Assembly: GCA_030834895.1 (NCBI GenBank)
Contig: JAUQXA010000018.1
Coordinates: 1 to 64,000 of the forward strand
Source of the DNA: Anaerolineales bacterium
Lineage (GTDB): Bacteria > Chloroflexota > Anaerolineae > Anaerolineales > Villigracilaceae
DNA: 64,000 nucleotides
Direction of reading: 5' to 3'
Position 1 is the stretch's first letter; each line of letters opens with the position of its first letter. This document shows, one piece after another, positions 16,035 through 25,312 of this stretch. The notes below the pieces were generated by a model, which saw only the letters and a list, made by a program, of their open reading frames with translations, did not search any database and was not told the origin of the DNA. The translations under genes and the position numbers were made by a program.

Positions 16035-16262
16035 CTAAAACATCCCTCGAAACAGCAACAGTAAACCAATAATCGCCAGCGGTACGCCGATGATCGCACC
16101 GACAATTGTTAAACTGACAATGACGCCGACGAGGATAAGAACGATGCCCAGCACCATCGCCACAAAGCGTCCTGTCAACTCCACGATTACCGCGAGCAGT
16201 TTCCAGACCGCCGCAAAGGGCCATAAATACCAGGGGATATGATGTTTGGTTTCAGTGGTCAT
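16035..16262 (-). CDS. Small two-helix membrane protein
   Basis: The 75-residue protein has a strong GGAGG site before its ATG. After a short polar start it has two hydrophobic stretches (about 12-30 and 33-72) rich in Val, Ile and Gly. I do not recognise a family beyond generic small membrane proteins. It converges on msrQ. Confidence 0.6.
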   Translation of the reverse strand: MTTETKHHIPWYLWPFAAVWKLLAVIVELTGRFVAMVLGIVLILVGVIVSLTIVGAIIGVPLAIIGLLLLFRGMF

Positions 16263-16349
16263 TTGTGCCTCCAGAATTATTTACGCAGGTCATGGGGAAA
16301 GGATGCACGAAAGTGAAAAAATAATCCATATACTCTGTGAATTTTATGT

Positions 16350-16858
16350 CTATTGTTCACTTTCACACCAATCCACGTTTCCATAGTGAACTCCTCGAGG
16401 AAGTGGGATTCCGCCGTATTCGCTGCCAAACGTATCACTTTTTACTTCACGAATAATACTCAATGCTGTGCCGTCTGGGTTGACGCTGAGGACTGCAAAG
16501 CGAAAAGCATCTCCAAGGAATCCTTACACTAACCGGTCAACCGCAAATAGTATTTTTTGACCGTCGGGAGACCACTTCGGGTTCGATGGATTAGAGAGGC
16601 CGAGCAAATCTAAATCGATATCGCGGATAAAAGCTCCATCTGTTCCCATAATTCACAATATATACGGCGAATCATCAGACTCTTGATGAAGAAAAACAAT
16701 GCTTTCCCCATCTGGAGACCAGTCCGGTCCCCGGTCCCATGCATCTGTCAATTTCATAATATTGACTCCACCCGGCCTGGAAATATAAAGTCCTTCCCCG
16801 CTAAAGTTTCCGGTTAGGAAAGGAATTAAACTCCTCTTTTTGGGAAATCCCGCAAGTC
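16350..16858 (-). pseudogene. TolB-like beta-propeller fragment with two in-frame stops
   Basis: On the minus strand one frame reads through WDRGPDWSPDGESIVF and later SNPKWSPDGQKILF, two PxWSPDG blades of the TolB/WD40-like type, then SVNPDGTALSIIREV, ending at TAG (16350-16352). It is broken by TGA (16653-16655) and TAA (16524-16526), and the 5' part is missing. The rest of the 16263-16960 gap shows no gene; the last 100 bases hold the promoter region and GGAG site of the next gene. Confidence 0.72.
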
Positions 16859-16960
16859 AGGTTTAGTCCGCAATAAAGCGATAAAATAGTGAGGCTCATC
16901 CCTATGGATGGGACTTATCTCTTCAAGACAGCCATTCAAAATTAATTATAGGAGACTCCC

Positions 16961-17266
16961 ATGATCGCGAGGACCTGGCACGGCATGACCGACGCATCGA
17001 AAGCCGATGAATATCTCGACTATCTGAACAAAACAGGTGTCCCTGAATATCGTGCGACACAGGGGAACCTAGAGGTATACGTCCTGCGACGGATCGAAGG
17101 AAATGTGGCGCATTTTCTGTTGCTGACGCTCTGGGAAACCGAGGAAGCCATCAAAAGGTTTGCAGGCGCGGACATGGAAGTTGCAAAGTATTATCCCGAA
17201 GATGAGCAATTCCTGCTGGAACTCGAACCGACGGTCACGCATTATGAAGTCATGGCAAAGCCGTGA
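16961..17266 (+). CDS. Antibiotic biosynthesis monooxygenase (ABM) domain protein
   Basis: The 101-residue protein is a single ABM-type ferredoxin-like domain: an N-terminal IARTWHG strand, a helix ending in YLDYLNKTGVPEYRATQGN, and the LLTLWETEEAIKRFAG block. Such small domains act as cofactor-free monooxygenases, haem-degrading enzymes or simple dimeric stress proteins; the substrate cannot be told. A GGAG site precedes the ATG, and a GDPD gene follows after 33 bp, probably in the same transcript. Confidence 0.82.
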   Translation: MIARTWHGMTDASKADEYLDYLNKTGVPEYRATQGNLEVYVLRRIEGNVAHFLLLTLWETEEAIKRFAGADMEVAKYYPEDEQFLLELEPTVTHYEVMAKP

Positions 17267-17299
17267 ACGCCTGATCTTTGATTCACAAGCGAGGAACCA

Positions 17300-18055
17300 A
17301 TGAAACCTTTCGAGATCGTCGCCCATCGCGGGATTCCAACGGAAGCCCCGGAGAACACCATCGAGTCGTTCCAGTGCGCCGTTGACCTCGGCGCGGACGC
17401 GGTGGAACTTGACGTGCGCCTGACAGCCGACCGCATTCCGGTCGTGTACCACTACTATTATCTCGACGTGAACACCACCGCAAGCGGGGCGATCTTCGAT
17501 TACACCTTCGAGCAGCTAAAGGACGTGAAGGTGCTGTGCAGGGACAATCCCGCCGCAAAGTCGGGATGTATCTCCACCTTATGTGAAATCCTCGACATCT
17601 TCAGCGGGAAGATCGGGCTGGAGATCGAGATCAAGGGACCCGAGCCCGAAGCCGTGGAAATCATCGGCAACGTGCTGCACAAACATAAAAATCATTGGGA
17701 TACGATGGAAGTGACCTCATATCATCCATCCCTGTTGCTGGGGATTCAAAACCTGTGTCCCGGACTCGCAACAGATTTTCTGTTTCCCCGCTCGGAAAGC
17801 TGGATGAAACTGGACGTGATACAGTACCAGGCGCTTCATCTTTCCCGCCTCGCTCACGCAAGAGGAGTGCACCTGCATCCGACCCAATTGACCGAGACGG
17901 TGGTCAACGCCCTGCACGAGCAGGGACTTGAAATCCACACTTGGGATGCGAACGACGAGCAGACACTGACGACGATTGCAAACCTCGGCATCCCCCGCAT
18001 TTGCACGGATGAGTTCAAACGGGCGCTGGCGTTTCGGGATGGGATAATACGATAA
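17300..18055 (+). CDS. Glycerophosphodiester phosphodiesterase
   Basis: The 251-residue GDPD TIM barrel has the signature AHRGIPTEAPENTIESF (catalytic His and metal Glu), DAVELDVRLTADRIPVVYH and IGLEIEIKGP, near the start. It hydrolyses glycerophosphodiesters to glycerol-3-phosphate and alcohol. No signal peptide is present, so it is cytoplasmic. The second histidine region reads VYHYYYLDVNTT, where most relatives have HD, so the usual VxHD motif is altered to HY. This makes activity less certain. Confidence 0.9.
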   Translation: MKPFEIVAHRGIPTEAPENTIESFQCAVDLGADAVELDVRLTADRIPVVYHYYYLDVNTTASGAIFDYTFEQLKDVKVLCRDNPAAKSGCISTLCEILDIFSGKIGLEIEIKGPEPEAVEIIGNVLHKHKNHWDTMEVTSYHPSLLLGIQNLCPGLATDFLFPRSESWMKLDVIQYQALHLSRLAHARGVHLHPTQLTETVVNALHEQGLEIHTWDANDEQTLTTIANLGIPRICTDEFKRALAFRDGIIR

Positions 18056-18163
18056 AATTAACCACATACCATTCTTTAGACAACTTATCTCATGCCATGC
18101 ATGGACTCGGTGTCGGGCAAAATTGAATGAGGGTATTAAAACAAAGAAAGGATGCAGTCTAGT

Positions 18164-20173
18164 ATGAAGTCACAGTATCACATTGTTTCAACAAGAAAGA
18201 GATTTTTGACAATCTGCCTGCTGCTCATCACCACTTTCTCCTGTGGACTAAACATTGGCGAAGCAACAAATATCCCGACAGCAGCTTCATCTCCCACAAC
18301 TATTACATCTTACCCAACCACCATAAACGCTTATGTGCCGCCAACTGTCACGCCAGCCGCCGCCAACACCTTGGTCAATCTCGGTCCCCAGGGCGGACGG
18401 TTTCGTGATCTGGAAATTGATCCAATAACGCCAAGTACTCTCTATGCAGTAAGTGATAGCGCCGTCTTCAAAAGCATGGATGATGGTAAGACTTGGCGTG
18501 CTATCAATAACGGTCTCACTGATGGTTCTTTTGTCTCGTTGACAGTTGACCCGTTGACGCCAACCACCCTTTATCTGGGGTCTTATGGAAGAGTCTCATT
18601 CAAGAGCACGGATGGTGGCGAGAGTTGGAATCCAATGGATGGTTTTGATGTTGGCGGCGCTGTTGATGTGGTAATTAATCCACTGAATTCATCCATTATT
18701 TATACAACAACATATGAAAGCGGCATTTTTAAAAGCGCAGACGGGGGAGAGACTTGGAATCAGACCGGCACACCTAAGCGCTCTGTTTTTTACAGTTTGG
18801 CGATTGATCCAACTGTACCGGATACTTTGTATGCAGGAAGGGGTAGTAGCGGCGGCAGCTTCGATGGCGTGTACAAAACCACAGACGGAGGCGAGACTTG
18901 GAGTGAAATTGGTTTAGATGGAATATGGATTTCCGCTCTTTTAATAGACCCTAATGCGCCGAACATAATTTATGCAGGGACATATCGCAATGGCGTATTC
19001 AAAAGCACAGATGGCGGCGAGCATTGGCGGGCGATGAATGAGGGACTTCCAAACAAATCTGGAATTTACAAGTTGAAAGTTGACCCAACATCGCCAAACA
19101 CACTATATGCTGTGACCAATACTGGTTTGTTCAAAAGCAAAGATAGTGGAGAACATTGGCGTAAAATCGAAACTGGCTTGGGCGGCAAATATATTTCATC
19201 CCTGACAATATCTGCGTCAGGCACATTGTATATGGCAATATATCCTGATGGCATATTCAAAAGCATAGACAGTGGCGAAACCTGGCAAGCACTCCCATCT
19301 AACCCAATTGCTACGGTGGTTTACAGCATGGCAATTGACCCAACAACGCCAACTACTTTCTATTTATCTATAGATAGTGGCGATATTTTCAAAAGCACAG
19401 ACAGCGGCAAAACCTGGCATTCGCTTAACACTGGCAAGTACATGAAACAAGTTACTATGATAGTGATTGATCCCAAAATGCCGACAAATCTCTATGCTGA
19501 AACAGGAAGTGGTTTATTCAAAAGCGCGGATGGCGGAGAAAATTGGAGCAAAAAACTTTCATGTTCATGGCTTCTTTATGTGAAGTTTGATCCAATAACA
19601 CCAACCACAATGTATACGTCTTGTGTTCTTGATTCTGAATATCAAAGTACTGATAGTGGGGAAAGTTGGAAAAAATTCAAAACCGATAAGTTTCCCTTGG
19701 CAATCGATCCCCTCAATCCAAGTACAATCTATGCAACCGGCAACGGTTTACTTAAGAGTATTGACGGTGGGAAAAATTGGCATGAACTTAACATTGGATT
19801 AAAAACAGCTGGATGCTTCATAATGAATCCCAAAAGACCGAACATTCTTTATGCCGAGACAGGGAATGTATTTTTCAAAAGTACGGATGGTGGAAAAAAC
19901 TGGCAGGAGCTCAAAATTGGATTAAAAACAGCTGGATGCTTGATAATGGATCCGAAAAAACCAGATACTCTCTATATTCACTTATGGAATGATACGCTAA
20001 ATAATTCGGCGGGATTGCTCCAAAGTCGGGACGGCGGCGAGAGCTGGCATGAGATTAACATTGGATTGCCGATAATGCCTATCCATCTTCTTGCGATTGA
20101 TCCATCCAATCCCAACATTCTTTATCTCGGAACTCATGGTCGCGGTCTATTTGCCCTTGAACTTGCCAGATAG
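18164..20173 (+). CDS. Asp-box (BNR/sortilin-like) repeat lipoprotein
   Basis: A lipoprotein signal (LLLITTFSCG) is followed by a Thr/Pro-rich spacer and 13 Asp-box motifs of the form KSTDGGETW, spaced about 40-48 residues apart, making one or two beta-propellers. It is probably exposed on the cell surface; binding or glycan function is unknown. ATG 18164 is preferred over 18152 because AAAGGA is correctly spaced. Two adjacent repeats are almost identical at DNA level (19793-19818 and 19916-19941, offset 123 bp), a recent in-frame duplication. The gene is clearly more AT-rich than its neighbours. Confidence 0.85.
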   Translation: MKSQYHIVSTRKRFLTICLLLITTFSCGLNIGEATNIPTAASSPTTITSYPTTINAYVPPTVTPAAANTLVNLGPQGGRFRDLEIDPITPSTLYAVSDSAVFKSMDDGKTWRAINNGLTDGSFVSLTVDPLTPTTLYLGSYGRVSFKSTDGGESWNPMDGFDVGGAVDVVINPLNSSIIYTTTYESGIFKSADGGETWNQTGTPKRSVFYSLAIDPTVPDTLYAGRGSSGGSFDGVYKTTDGGETWSEIGLDGIWISALLIDPNAPNIIYAGTYRNGVFKSTDGGEHWRAMNEGLPNKSGIYKLKVDPTSPNTLYAVTNTGLFKSKDSGEHWRKIETGLGGKYISSLTISASGTLYMAIYPDGIFKSIDSGETWQALPSNPIATVVYSMAIDPTTPTTFYLSIDSGDIFKSTDSGKTWHSLNTGKYMKQVTMIVIDPKMPTNLYAETGSGLFKSADGGENWSKKLSCSWLLYVKFDPITPTTMYTSCVLDSEYQSTDSGESWKKFKTDKFPLAIDPLNPSTIYATGNGLLKSIDGGKNWHELNIGLKTAGCFIMNPKRPNILYAETGNVFFKSTDGGKNWQELKIGLKTAGCLIMDPKKPDTLYIHLWNDTLNNSAGLLQSRDGGESWHEINIGLPIMPIHLLAIDPSNPNILYLGTHGRGLFALELAR

Positions 20174-20194
20174 AGTTTAAACCGAATTACCAAT

Positions 20195-20231
20195 AAAACA
20201 GGGATTGGCATCCTCGCCCAATCCCTGTTTT
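20195..20231. terminator. Intrinsic terminator after the Asp-box gene
   Basis: AAAACAGGGATTGG (20195-20208) pairs with CCAATCCCTGTTTT (20218-20231). Confidence 0.85.
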
Positions 20232-20278
20232 ATTTTGGAGTATGATTGCCGAACCTTTACCCGTTTTGAAAGGCTTTT

Positions 20279-21757
20279 ATGTCACGTAATCGCGTCATTC
20301 TCGTCACCATCGGCATTTTACTCAGCATGTTCCTGGCCTCGATGGAATCCACCGTTGTTGCCACCGCCATGCCGACCATCGTCGGTCAACTGGGCGGGTT
20401 GGAACATTATTCGTGGGTCTTCTCGGCGTTCATGCTGGCGTCCACAACCGTCGTGCCGCTCTACGGAAAACTCTCGGATATCTATGGTCGCCGTAAAATC
20501 TACGTCATCGCGATGGCGCTCTTCCTTACCGGCTCTGTCTTGAGCGGACTGGCGACCAGCATGACCCAACTCATCGCCGCTCGCGCCCTGCAGGGATTCG
20601 GAGCGGGTGGAGTCCAACCACTGGCATTCATCCTCATCGGTGAGATGTTCGACCTGAAACAGCGCGCCAAAATGCAGGGATTCTTCTCCGGCGTGTGGGG
20701 AGTATCCTCCATCGTCGGCCCGCTGTTGGGCGGCTTTCTCGTTGACCAATTCACCTGGCGCTGGGTTTTCTACATCAACGTAGTGCCGGGTTTGCTTGCC
20801 GCGGCGCTAGTGGCTCTCGCATGGCGGGAACATGCTCAGCATCACGAAAGACCAGCGGTGGATTATCTCGGCGCGGCGCTGTTGACTTCGAGCGTGGTCT
20901 CCCTGCTGTTCGGATTGTTGGATATCGGCACACTCGAAAGTTGGTTACTGATCGGGACAGCCGTCCTCCTCTTCATCGCCTTGTTGTGGGTCGAGAACCG
21001 CGCCGCCGATCCCGTCCTGCCAATCCGTCTTTTCCGTGACCGCCTTTTCTCCACAGCCATCGCCCACGGCGTGTTTGCGGGCTGCGCGATGTTCGGCAGC
21101 GTCTCCTTCATCCCGCTCTTCGTTCAGTCGGTGATGGGAACCAGCGCAACGCAGGCCGGCATCACCATCACGCCCATGCTGTTGGGATGGGTGACCGCAA
21201 GCGTCATCGGCATGAGACTGATTCTAAGGGTCGGCCACCGCAGGCTGGGGGTGGTCGGCACAGCAACGCTGGTCGTCGGCGCGTTCCTGATGACGTTGAT
21301 CGGTGCAGAGTCAAGCCAGATCGTGATGATGGTCTTTATCGCCATGATGGGCATCGGCATGGGGCTTTCCATCCCCTCATTTCTGGTCGCCGTGCAGACA
21401 AACGTCGAGCGGAGGCATCTCGGCACAGCCACTTCAACCATTCAGTTCAGCCGCTCGATTGGTGGGACTCTGGGCGTCAGCGTGATGGGAGCCGCGTTGA
21501 GCGTCCGCCTCGCCTCAAATTTGAGCGCCGCCGGACTCGACCCGAAGCTGGTATCCCGATTGCTCGACCCTGTCCCCGGCTCGGAGCTTGTCATCGACGC
21601 GGGCGTGCGCCTCGCTATGGCAGATGCAATTCACATTGTCTTCGTCATTGCCTTCGTTTCCGCACTACTTGGGCTGATGGCTGTCTCCTTCACCCCACAT
21701 GGGGAATTAAAAGACAGATCATCCGAAAGCAAGCCACCAGTCATGAGCATGGATTAA
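20279..21757 (+). CDS. MFS drug-efflux transporter, DHA2 (EmrB/QacA) type
   Basis: The 492-residue protein has about 14 hydrophobic segments. It carries family motifs LDSTVVATAMP-like (LASMESTVVATAMPTIVGQLGG) in helix 1, GKLSDIYGRRK in loop 2-3, ARALQGFGAGGVQPLAF in helix 4, and the antiporter motif GVWGVSSIVGPLLGGFLVD in helix 5. Helix 1 has Glu where many DHA2 proteins have Asp. It probably exports a drug-like or amphipathic compound by proton antiport. It stands alone between two terminators. Confidence 0.92.
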   Translation: MSRNRVILVTIGILLSMFLASMESTVVATAMPTIVGQLGGLEHYSWVFSAFMLASTTVVPLYGKLSDIYGRRKIYVIAMALFLTGSVLSGLATSMTQLIAARALQGFGAGGVQPLAFILIGEMFDLKQRAKMQGFFSGVWGVSSIVGPLLGGFLVDQFTWRWVFYINVVPGLLAAALVALAWREHAQHHERPAVDYLGAALLTSSVVSLLFGLLDIGTLESWLLIGTAVLLFIALLWVENRAADPVLPIRLFRDRLFSTAIAHGVFAGCAMFGSVSFIPLFVQSVMGTSATQAGITITPMLLGWVTASVIGMRLILRVGHRRLGVVGTATLVVGAFLMTLIGAESSQIVMMVFIAMMGIGMGLSIPSFLVAVQTNVERRHLGTATSTIQFSRSIGGTLGVSVMGAALSVRLASNLSAAGLDPKLVSRLLDPVPGSELVIDAGVRLAMADAIHIVFVIAFVSALLGLMAVSFTPHGELKDRSSESKPPVMSMD

Positions 21758-21770
21758 TGGTCCAACTTCA

Positions 21771-21801
21771 AAAACAAGCTGGCTTGCCCGGCTTGTTTTT
21801 T
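21771..21801 (+). terminator. Terminator after the MFS gene
   Basis: AAACAAGC (21772-21779) pairs with GCTTGTTT (21791-21798), followed by more T. Confidence 0.75.
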
Positions 21802-21874
21802 CACTTGAATCAAACGAACAATTTAATATACAATGAATGTGACAAATTCCACCAATTGGACCAGGAGGTTTCCC

Positions 21875-22372
21875 ATGAAAAGCACGCTGGAGAATTTGAA
21901 GGAAGCATTTGCTGGAGAAAGTCAGGCGGTCCAAAAGTACCATGCCTTCGCTGAAAAGGCGGAACGGGATGGCTTTGTCAACATTGCGCAGTTGTTTCGC
22001 ACCGCCGCCGCAGCGGAACACATCCATGCCCTGGAACGTTTCAAGGCGATGGATGGCATCGGCAGCACAGCCGAAAATCTGCAAGCCGCTCTTGAAGAAG
22101 AGACACGCGCATCCGAAGTGGTTTATCCGCCCATGCTCAAACAGGCGGAGGTAGATGGACATAAAGCCGGCCGCATGTTCGGCTACACAGTGGAAGCCGA
22201 AACGTCCCATGTAAGGCTATATCAAATGGCATGGGAGGCAGTGGAGAATGAAAAGGACCTGACGGAGACGGATTTCTATCTTTGTCCCATTTGCGGTTAC
22301 ATTGAAACCGGCAAGCCGACAGACGCCTGCCCGATCTGCGGCACCAAGCCCAATAAATTCACTAAAGTCTAG
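21875..22372 (+). CDS. Rubrerythrin family protein
   Basis: The 165-residue protein joins a ferritin-like four-helix domain (about 1-130; EAFAGESQAVQKY, AAAEHIHALERF, HVRLY, di-iron Glu/His pattern) to a rubredoxin-like domain (CPICG near 135 and CPICG near 150) that binds one iron through four cysteines. Rubrerythrins reduce hydrogen peroxide in anaerobes and microaerophiles. The ATG at 21875 has a perfect AGGAGG site; the ATG at 21833 lacks one. Confidence 0.94.
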   Translation: MKSTLENLKEAFAGESQAVQKYHAFAEKAERDGFVNIAQLFRTAAAAEHIHALERFKAMDGIGSTAENLQAALEEETRASEVVYPPMLKQAEVDGHKAGRMFGYTVEAETSHVRLYQMAWEAVENEKDLTETDFYLCPICGYIETGKPTDACPICGTKPNKFTKV

Positions 22373-22394
22373 TTTATGGCGATCGAGCAAGATG

Positions 22395-22420
22395 AATCCT
22401 GCCGTTTGGCAGGATTTTTT
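22395..22420 (+). terminator. Terminator after rubrerythrin
   Basis: AATCCTGCC (22395-22403) and GGCAGGATT (22408-22416) with GTTT loop and a T-run. Confidence 0.88.
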
Positions 22421-22494
22421 GTTGTCGAAATTTTCCCCCCAAAAGAACCGCAAGCCGGATATATAATTCGAGTCAAGAAACAAGGATACAGCCC

Positions 22495-23004
22495 ATGACC
22501 ATTCTCGAAACCGAACGCCTGACCCTTCGCAAGCTCAGTGTTGACGATGCTCCCTTCATGCTCGATCTGTTGAATCAGCCTTCCTTCATCCAATTCATCG
22601 GCGACCGCGGCGTGCGGACCTTGGACGATGCGCGTGACTTCATCGCCAAACGCTACATCCCAGCCTACGAGCGGCTTGGCTTCGGCATCTATTTGACATC
22701 ACTTAAAGAAGATCAAACGCCCATCGGCATCTGCGGGTTGGTCAAACGTGACGGACTGGACGATGTTGACGTCGGTTATGCCTACCTGCCAAAATACTGG
22801 TCGAAGGGCTATGCCTCCGAGTCCGTATCCGCTGTGCTTGCATATGCGAGGGACGAGTTGGGTATCCATCGGATCTTGGGCATCACCACGCCGGACAATA
22901 CAGGCTCCATTCGCGTGCTGGAAAAAGCGGGGTTGAAATTCGAGCGCATGGTCACACTGCCAGGGGAGGAAGCGGACCTTAAACTTTTTGCAATGGATGT
23001 CTGA
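22495..23004 (+). CDS. GNAT acetyltransferase, RimJ/RimL-like
   Basis: The 169-residue protein has the RimJ-like opening ETERLTLRKLSVDDAPFM, the VDVGYAYLPKYWSKGYASE acetyl-CoA region and NTGSIRVLEKAGLKFE. It probably acetylates an amino group of a ribosomal protein or small molecule. AGGA precedes the ATG. It is separated from the phn genes by about 160 bp with a small ATGATA/TATCAT hairpin (23089-23105). Confidence 0.9.
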   Translation: MTILETERLTLRKLSVDDAPFMLDLLNQPSFIQFIGDRGVRTLDDARDFIAKRYIPAYERLGFGIYLTSLKEDQTPIGICGLVKRDGLDDVDVGYAYLPKYWSKGYASESVSAVLAYARDELGIHRILGITTPDNTGSIRVLEKAGLKFERMVTLPGEEADLKLFAMDV

Positions 23005-23164
23005 CTTGAATGAATATCCTGATGAATTGTTAATTTTGATAAAAAAACCTCTAAAAATTTTTTAACATACGCGTACTTGTTTGCATAAATGATATGGGGT
23101 ATCATCATCCAGTCAGGGGTGACCCCACCCCATCAAACCAATATCTTTTAAAAGAGGAGAAGAT

Positions 23165-24304
23165 ATGAATAAGCGTTTTGTGTTCGTCCTGCTGACTCTC
23201 GTCGCAGCAGCTTCCATGCTGTTGTCGGCTTGTGGTCCCGCCGCCACCGAGGCCCCTGTCATGACAGAGGCCCCCGTCGTCGCTACTGAAGCCCCCACTG
23301 AAGCCCCCGCTCCCACCGAGCCGCCCATGCCCGCCATCGGCTCGCCCGAACACCCCATCAAAGTGTTGTTCGTTCCCTCCGTGGATGCGAACATCATCGT
23401 CACCGGCGGTGAATTAATGGCTGCCGCACTGAGCGAAGCCACCGGCCTCACCTTCGAAGTGACCGTCCCCACCTCCTATGCCGCCACCATCGAGGAAATG
23501 TGCGCCTCCCCGACAGACACCATGGCCTTCATCCCACCACTAGGTTACGCCATCGCCAACCAGTTGTGCGGCGTGGATGTTGCCTTCAAGGCCATCCGCA
23601 ATGGCTACCCTGTCTACTGGGCTGAGTACATCGTCGCCCGCGACAGTGAATTCCAAACCCTTGCTGACCTCGAAGGCAAGACTTGGGGTTTCGGTGACCA
23701 GGGTTCGACCTCCGGCTACATGGTTCCATTTGTTGAACTAACTGCTGCTGGCATCACTACCGGTGAGCAGAAGCAGACCGGCGGCCACAACCAGACCGTC
23801 ACCGCTGTGTACAACGGCGAAGTGGATTTCGGCACCGTCTTCTACAGCGTCCCGCTCGACCCGGACGGCAAGCCGGTCTTCACCTATGAAGATTACGAAG
23901 CCGGCAAGATCACCGACCTTGCTCAGTACGAGATTCCCGCGGAATCCATCCCGAACTGCGCCCCCGATGCCGAAGGCAAGAAACTGCTTTGCGACGGCTA
24001 CCAAGTTAAGGATGCTCGCGCTAATATCCGAACAGAAGCTCCAGACGTAATGGAAAAGGTTCGCATCCTTGCCATTTCCCAAGCAGTTCCAAACGACACA
24101 ATGGCATTTGGACCCGAGTTCCCCGCTGATGTTCGCGCTCAGATCGAAGAAGCTCTGCTCGCCTTTGCCGAAACTGATGCATGGAAAGAATCCATTGGTA
24201 ATGAAGATTTCTACAACTGGTCTGGCATTGTTCCTGCCACTGACGCCGAATATGACATGGTCCGCGCCATGGTCGAAGCTACTGGATATAAACTTCCAGA
24301 ATAA
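23165..24304 (+). CDS. phnD: Phosphate/phosphonate ABC transporter substrate-binding lipoprotein (PhnD family)
   Basis: The 379-residue protein has a lipoprotein signal ending LLSACG, then a Pro/Ala/Glu-rich linker to about residue 55 and a PhnD-type binding domain: FVPSVDANIIV, CASPTDTMAFIPPLGYAIANQ and TWGFGDQGSTSGYMVPFVEL, the serine/threonine-rich loop that usually grips the phosphonate. It heads phnD-phnC-phnE; no C-P lyase genes are nearby, so phosphonate, phosphite or phosphate uptake cannot be told apart. A good GAGGAG site precedes the ATG. Confidence 0.92.
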   Translation: MNKRFVFVLLTLVAAASMLLSACGPAATEAPVMTEAPVVATEAPTEAPAPTEPPMPAIGSPEHPIKVLFVPSVDANIIVTGGELMAAALSEATGLTFEVTVPTSYAATIEEMCASPTDTMAFIPPLGYAIANQLCGVDVAFKAIRNGYPVYWAEYIVARDSEFQTLADLEGKTWGFGDQGSTSGYMVPFVELTAAGITTGEQKQTGGHNQTVTAVYNGEVDFGTVFYSVPLDPDGKPVFTYEDYEAGKITDLAQYEIPAESIPNCAPDAEGKKLLCDGYQVKDARANIRTEAPDVMEKVRILAISQAVPNDTMAFGPEFPADVRAQIEEALLAFAETDAWKESIGNEDFYNWSGIVPATDAEYDMVRAMVEATGYKLPE

Positions 24305-24330
24305 TAAATTCTATTTATTGTAAGATTTTT

Positions 24331-24357
24331 GGGCAGGGACGCAAAGCATCCCTGCCC
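24331..24357. terminator. Hairpin between phnD and phnC
   Basis: GGGCAGGGA (24331-24339) pairs with TCCCTGCCC (24349-24357), without a long T-run. It may attenuate read-through or protect the phnD transcript 3' end. Confidence 0.65.
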
Positions 24358-24430
24358 AATTGTTTATCAACACAACCAGAGTCACAATCAAACCGCGATT
24401 CGACTTTATTCAGCGCAAAACGATCTCTTG

Positions 24431-24450
24431 TTGAGCGAAGTCGAAGGGCA
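24431..24450. repeat. Dispersed TTGAGCGAAGTCGAAGGG repeat copy
   Basis: TTGAGCGAAGTCGAAGGGCA is a reverse-oriented member of the family seen at 821, 3251 and 42550. Confidence 0.65.
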
Positions 24451-24496
24451 CTTCCCCGGATAGCAAACTCGTAGGCAATAAGGGTTGGATATATTT

Positions 24497-24502
24497 TATA
24501 AT
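24497..24502 (+). promoter_or_regulatory. Possible -10 box before phnC
   Basis: A consensus TATAAT lies 53 bases before the phnC start in an AT-rich stretch, suggesting phnCE can be transcribed independently of phnD. No clear -35 box was seen. Confidence 0.35.
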
Positions 24503-24555
24503 GAAGCCCATCCAGCGTACTTTGCGCTGGCATCCCAGTTTTCAGGATAGGTATT

Positions 24556-25308
24556 ATGCTGCAAATCAAGAACCTGACCAAAATTTACGACGGCGGAGTC
24601 AAAGCGCTCGATAGCGTTAGTTTTGAAGTGCCTGACGGGCAGTTCCTGGCAGTCATCGGGTTGAGCGGTTCGGGCAAATCCACGCTGTTGCGCTGCATCA
24701 ACCGCCTGATCGAACCCACTGCGGGACAAATCCTCTGGAACGGCGAAGATATCACCGCCGCCTCACAGGAGGAAATGCGCCGCATCCGCCGCCAAATTGG
24801 CATGGTCTTCCAGCACTTCAACCTGGTGCACCGCTCGAAGGTCATCACCAATGTCCTCGCCGGGCGGCTGGGGTACGTCAATCCCGCCTGGAGTTTGGTG
24901 AACCGCTTTCCGAAGGAAGACATCGAAAAAGCCATCAGACAGTTGGAGCGGGTTGGGATTGCCGAAAAGGCAAACCAGCGCGCCGATGAATTGAGCGGCG
25001 GACAGCAGCAACGGGTGGGCATCGCCCGCGCTCTGATGCAGGACCCGAAGATAATCCTGGCCGATGAGCCTGTCGCCAGCCTCGACCCCGTCCTTGCACA
25101 CAGTATCATGAAACATCTGGAGGACATCAACGACAAGGATGGTGTGACCGTGTTATGCAGCCTGCACTTTCTCGACCTCGTACATCGGTACGCCGACCGT
25201 GTGGTTGCACTCAACGAAGGAAAACTGGTGTTCGAGGGATTACCCAGGGATATTGACGATAAGAAATTCAAGGAAATCTACGGGCGCGACGCCGAGCGGG
25301 TAGGGTAA
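24556..25308 (+). CDS. phnC: Phosphonate ABC transporter ATP-binding protein PhnC
   Basis: The 250-residue ATPase has Walker A GLSGSGKST near residue 35, the Q-loop VFQHFNLVHRSKVITNVLAGRLG characteristic of PhnC, signature LSGGQQQRVGIARAL and Walker B IILADEPVASLDP. It energises import through PhnE. The stop is 4 bases before the phnE start. Confidence 0.95.
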   Translation: MLQIKNLTKIYDGGVKALDSVSFEVPDGQFLAVIGLSGSGKSTLLRCINRLIEPTAGQILWNGEDITAASQEEMRRIRRQIGMVFQHFNLVHRSKVITNVLAGRLGYVNPAWSLVNRFPKEDIEKAIRQLERVGIAEKANQRADELSGGQQQRVGIARALMQDPKIILADEPVASLDPVLAHSIMKHLEDINDKDGVTVLCSLHFLDLVHRYADRVVALNEGKLVFEGLPRDIDDKKFKEIYGRDAERVG

Positions 25309-25312
25309 AGCC

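Noticed and set aside
16653..16655. TGA in the TolB-like frame as a third selenocysteine codon
   Set aside because: It lies where propeller homologues have a bulky residue, not a catalytic Cys, a second stop (TAA) follows, and the 5' part is missing.
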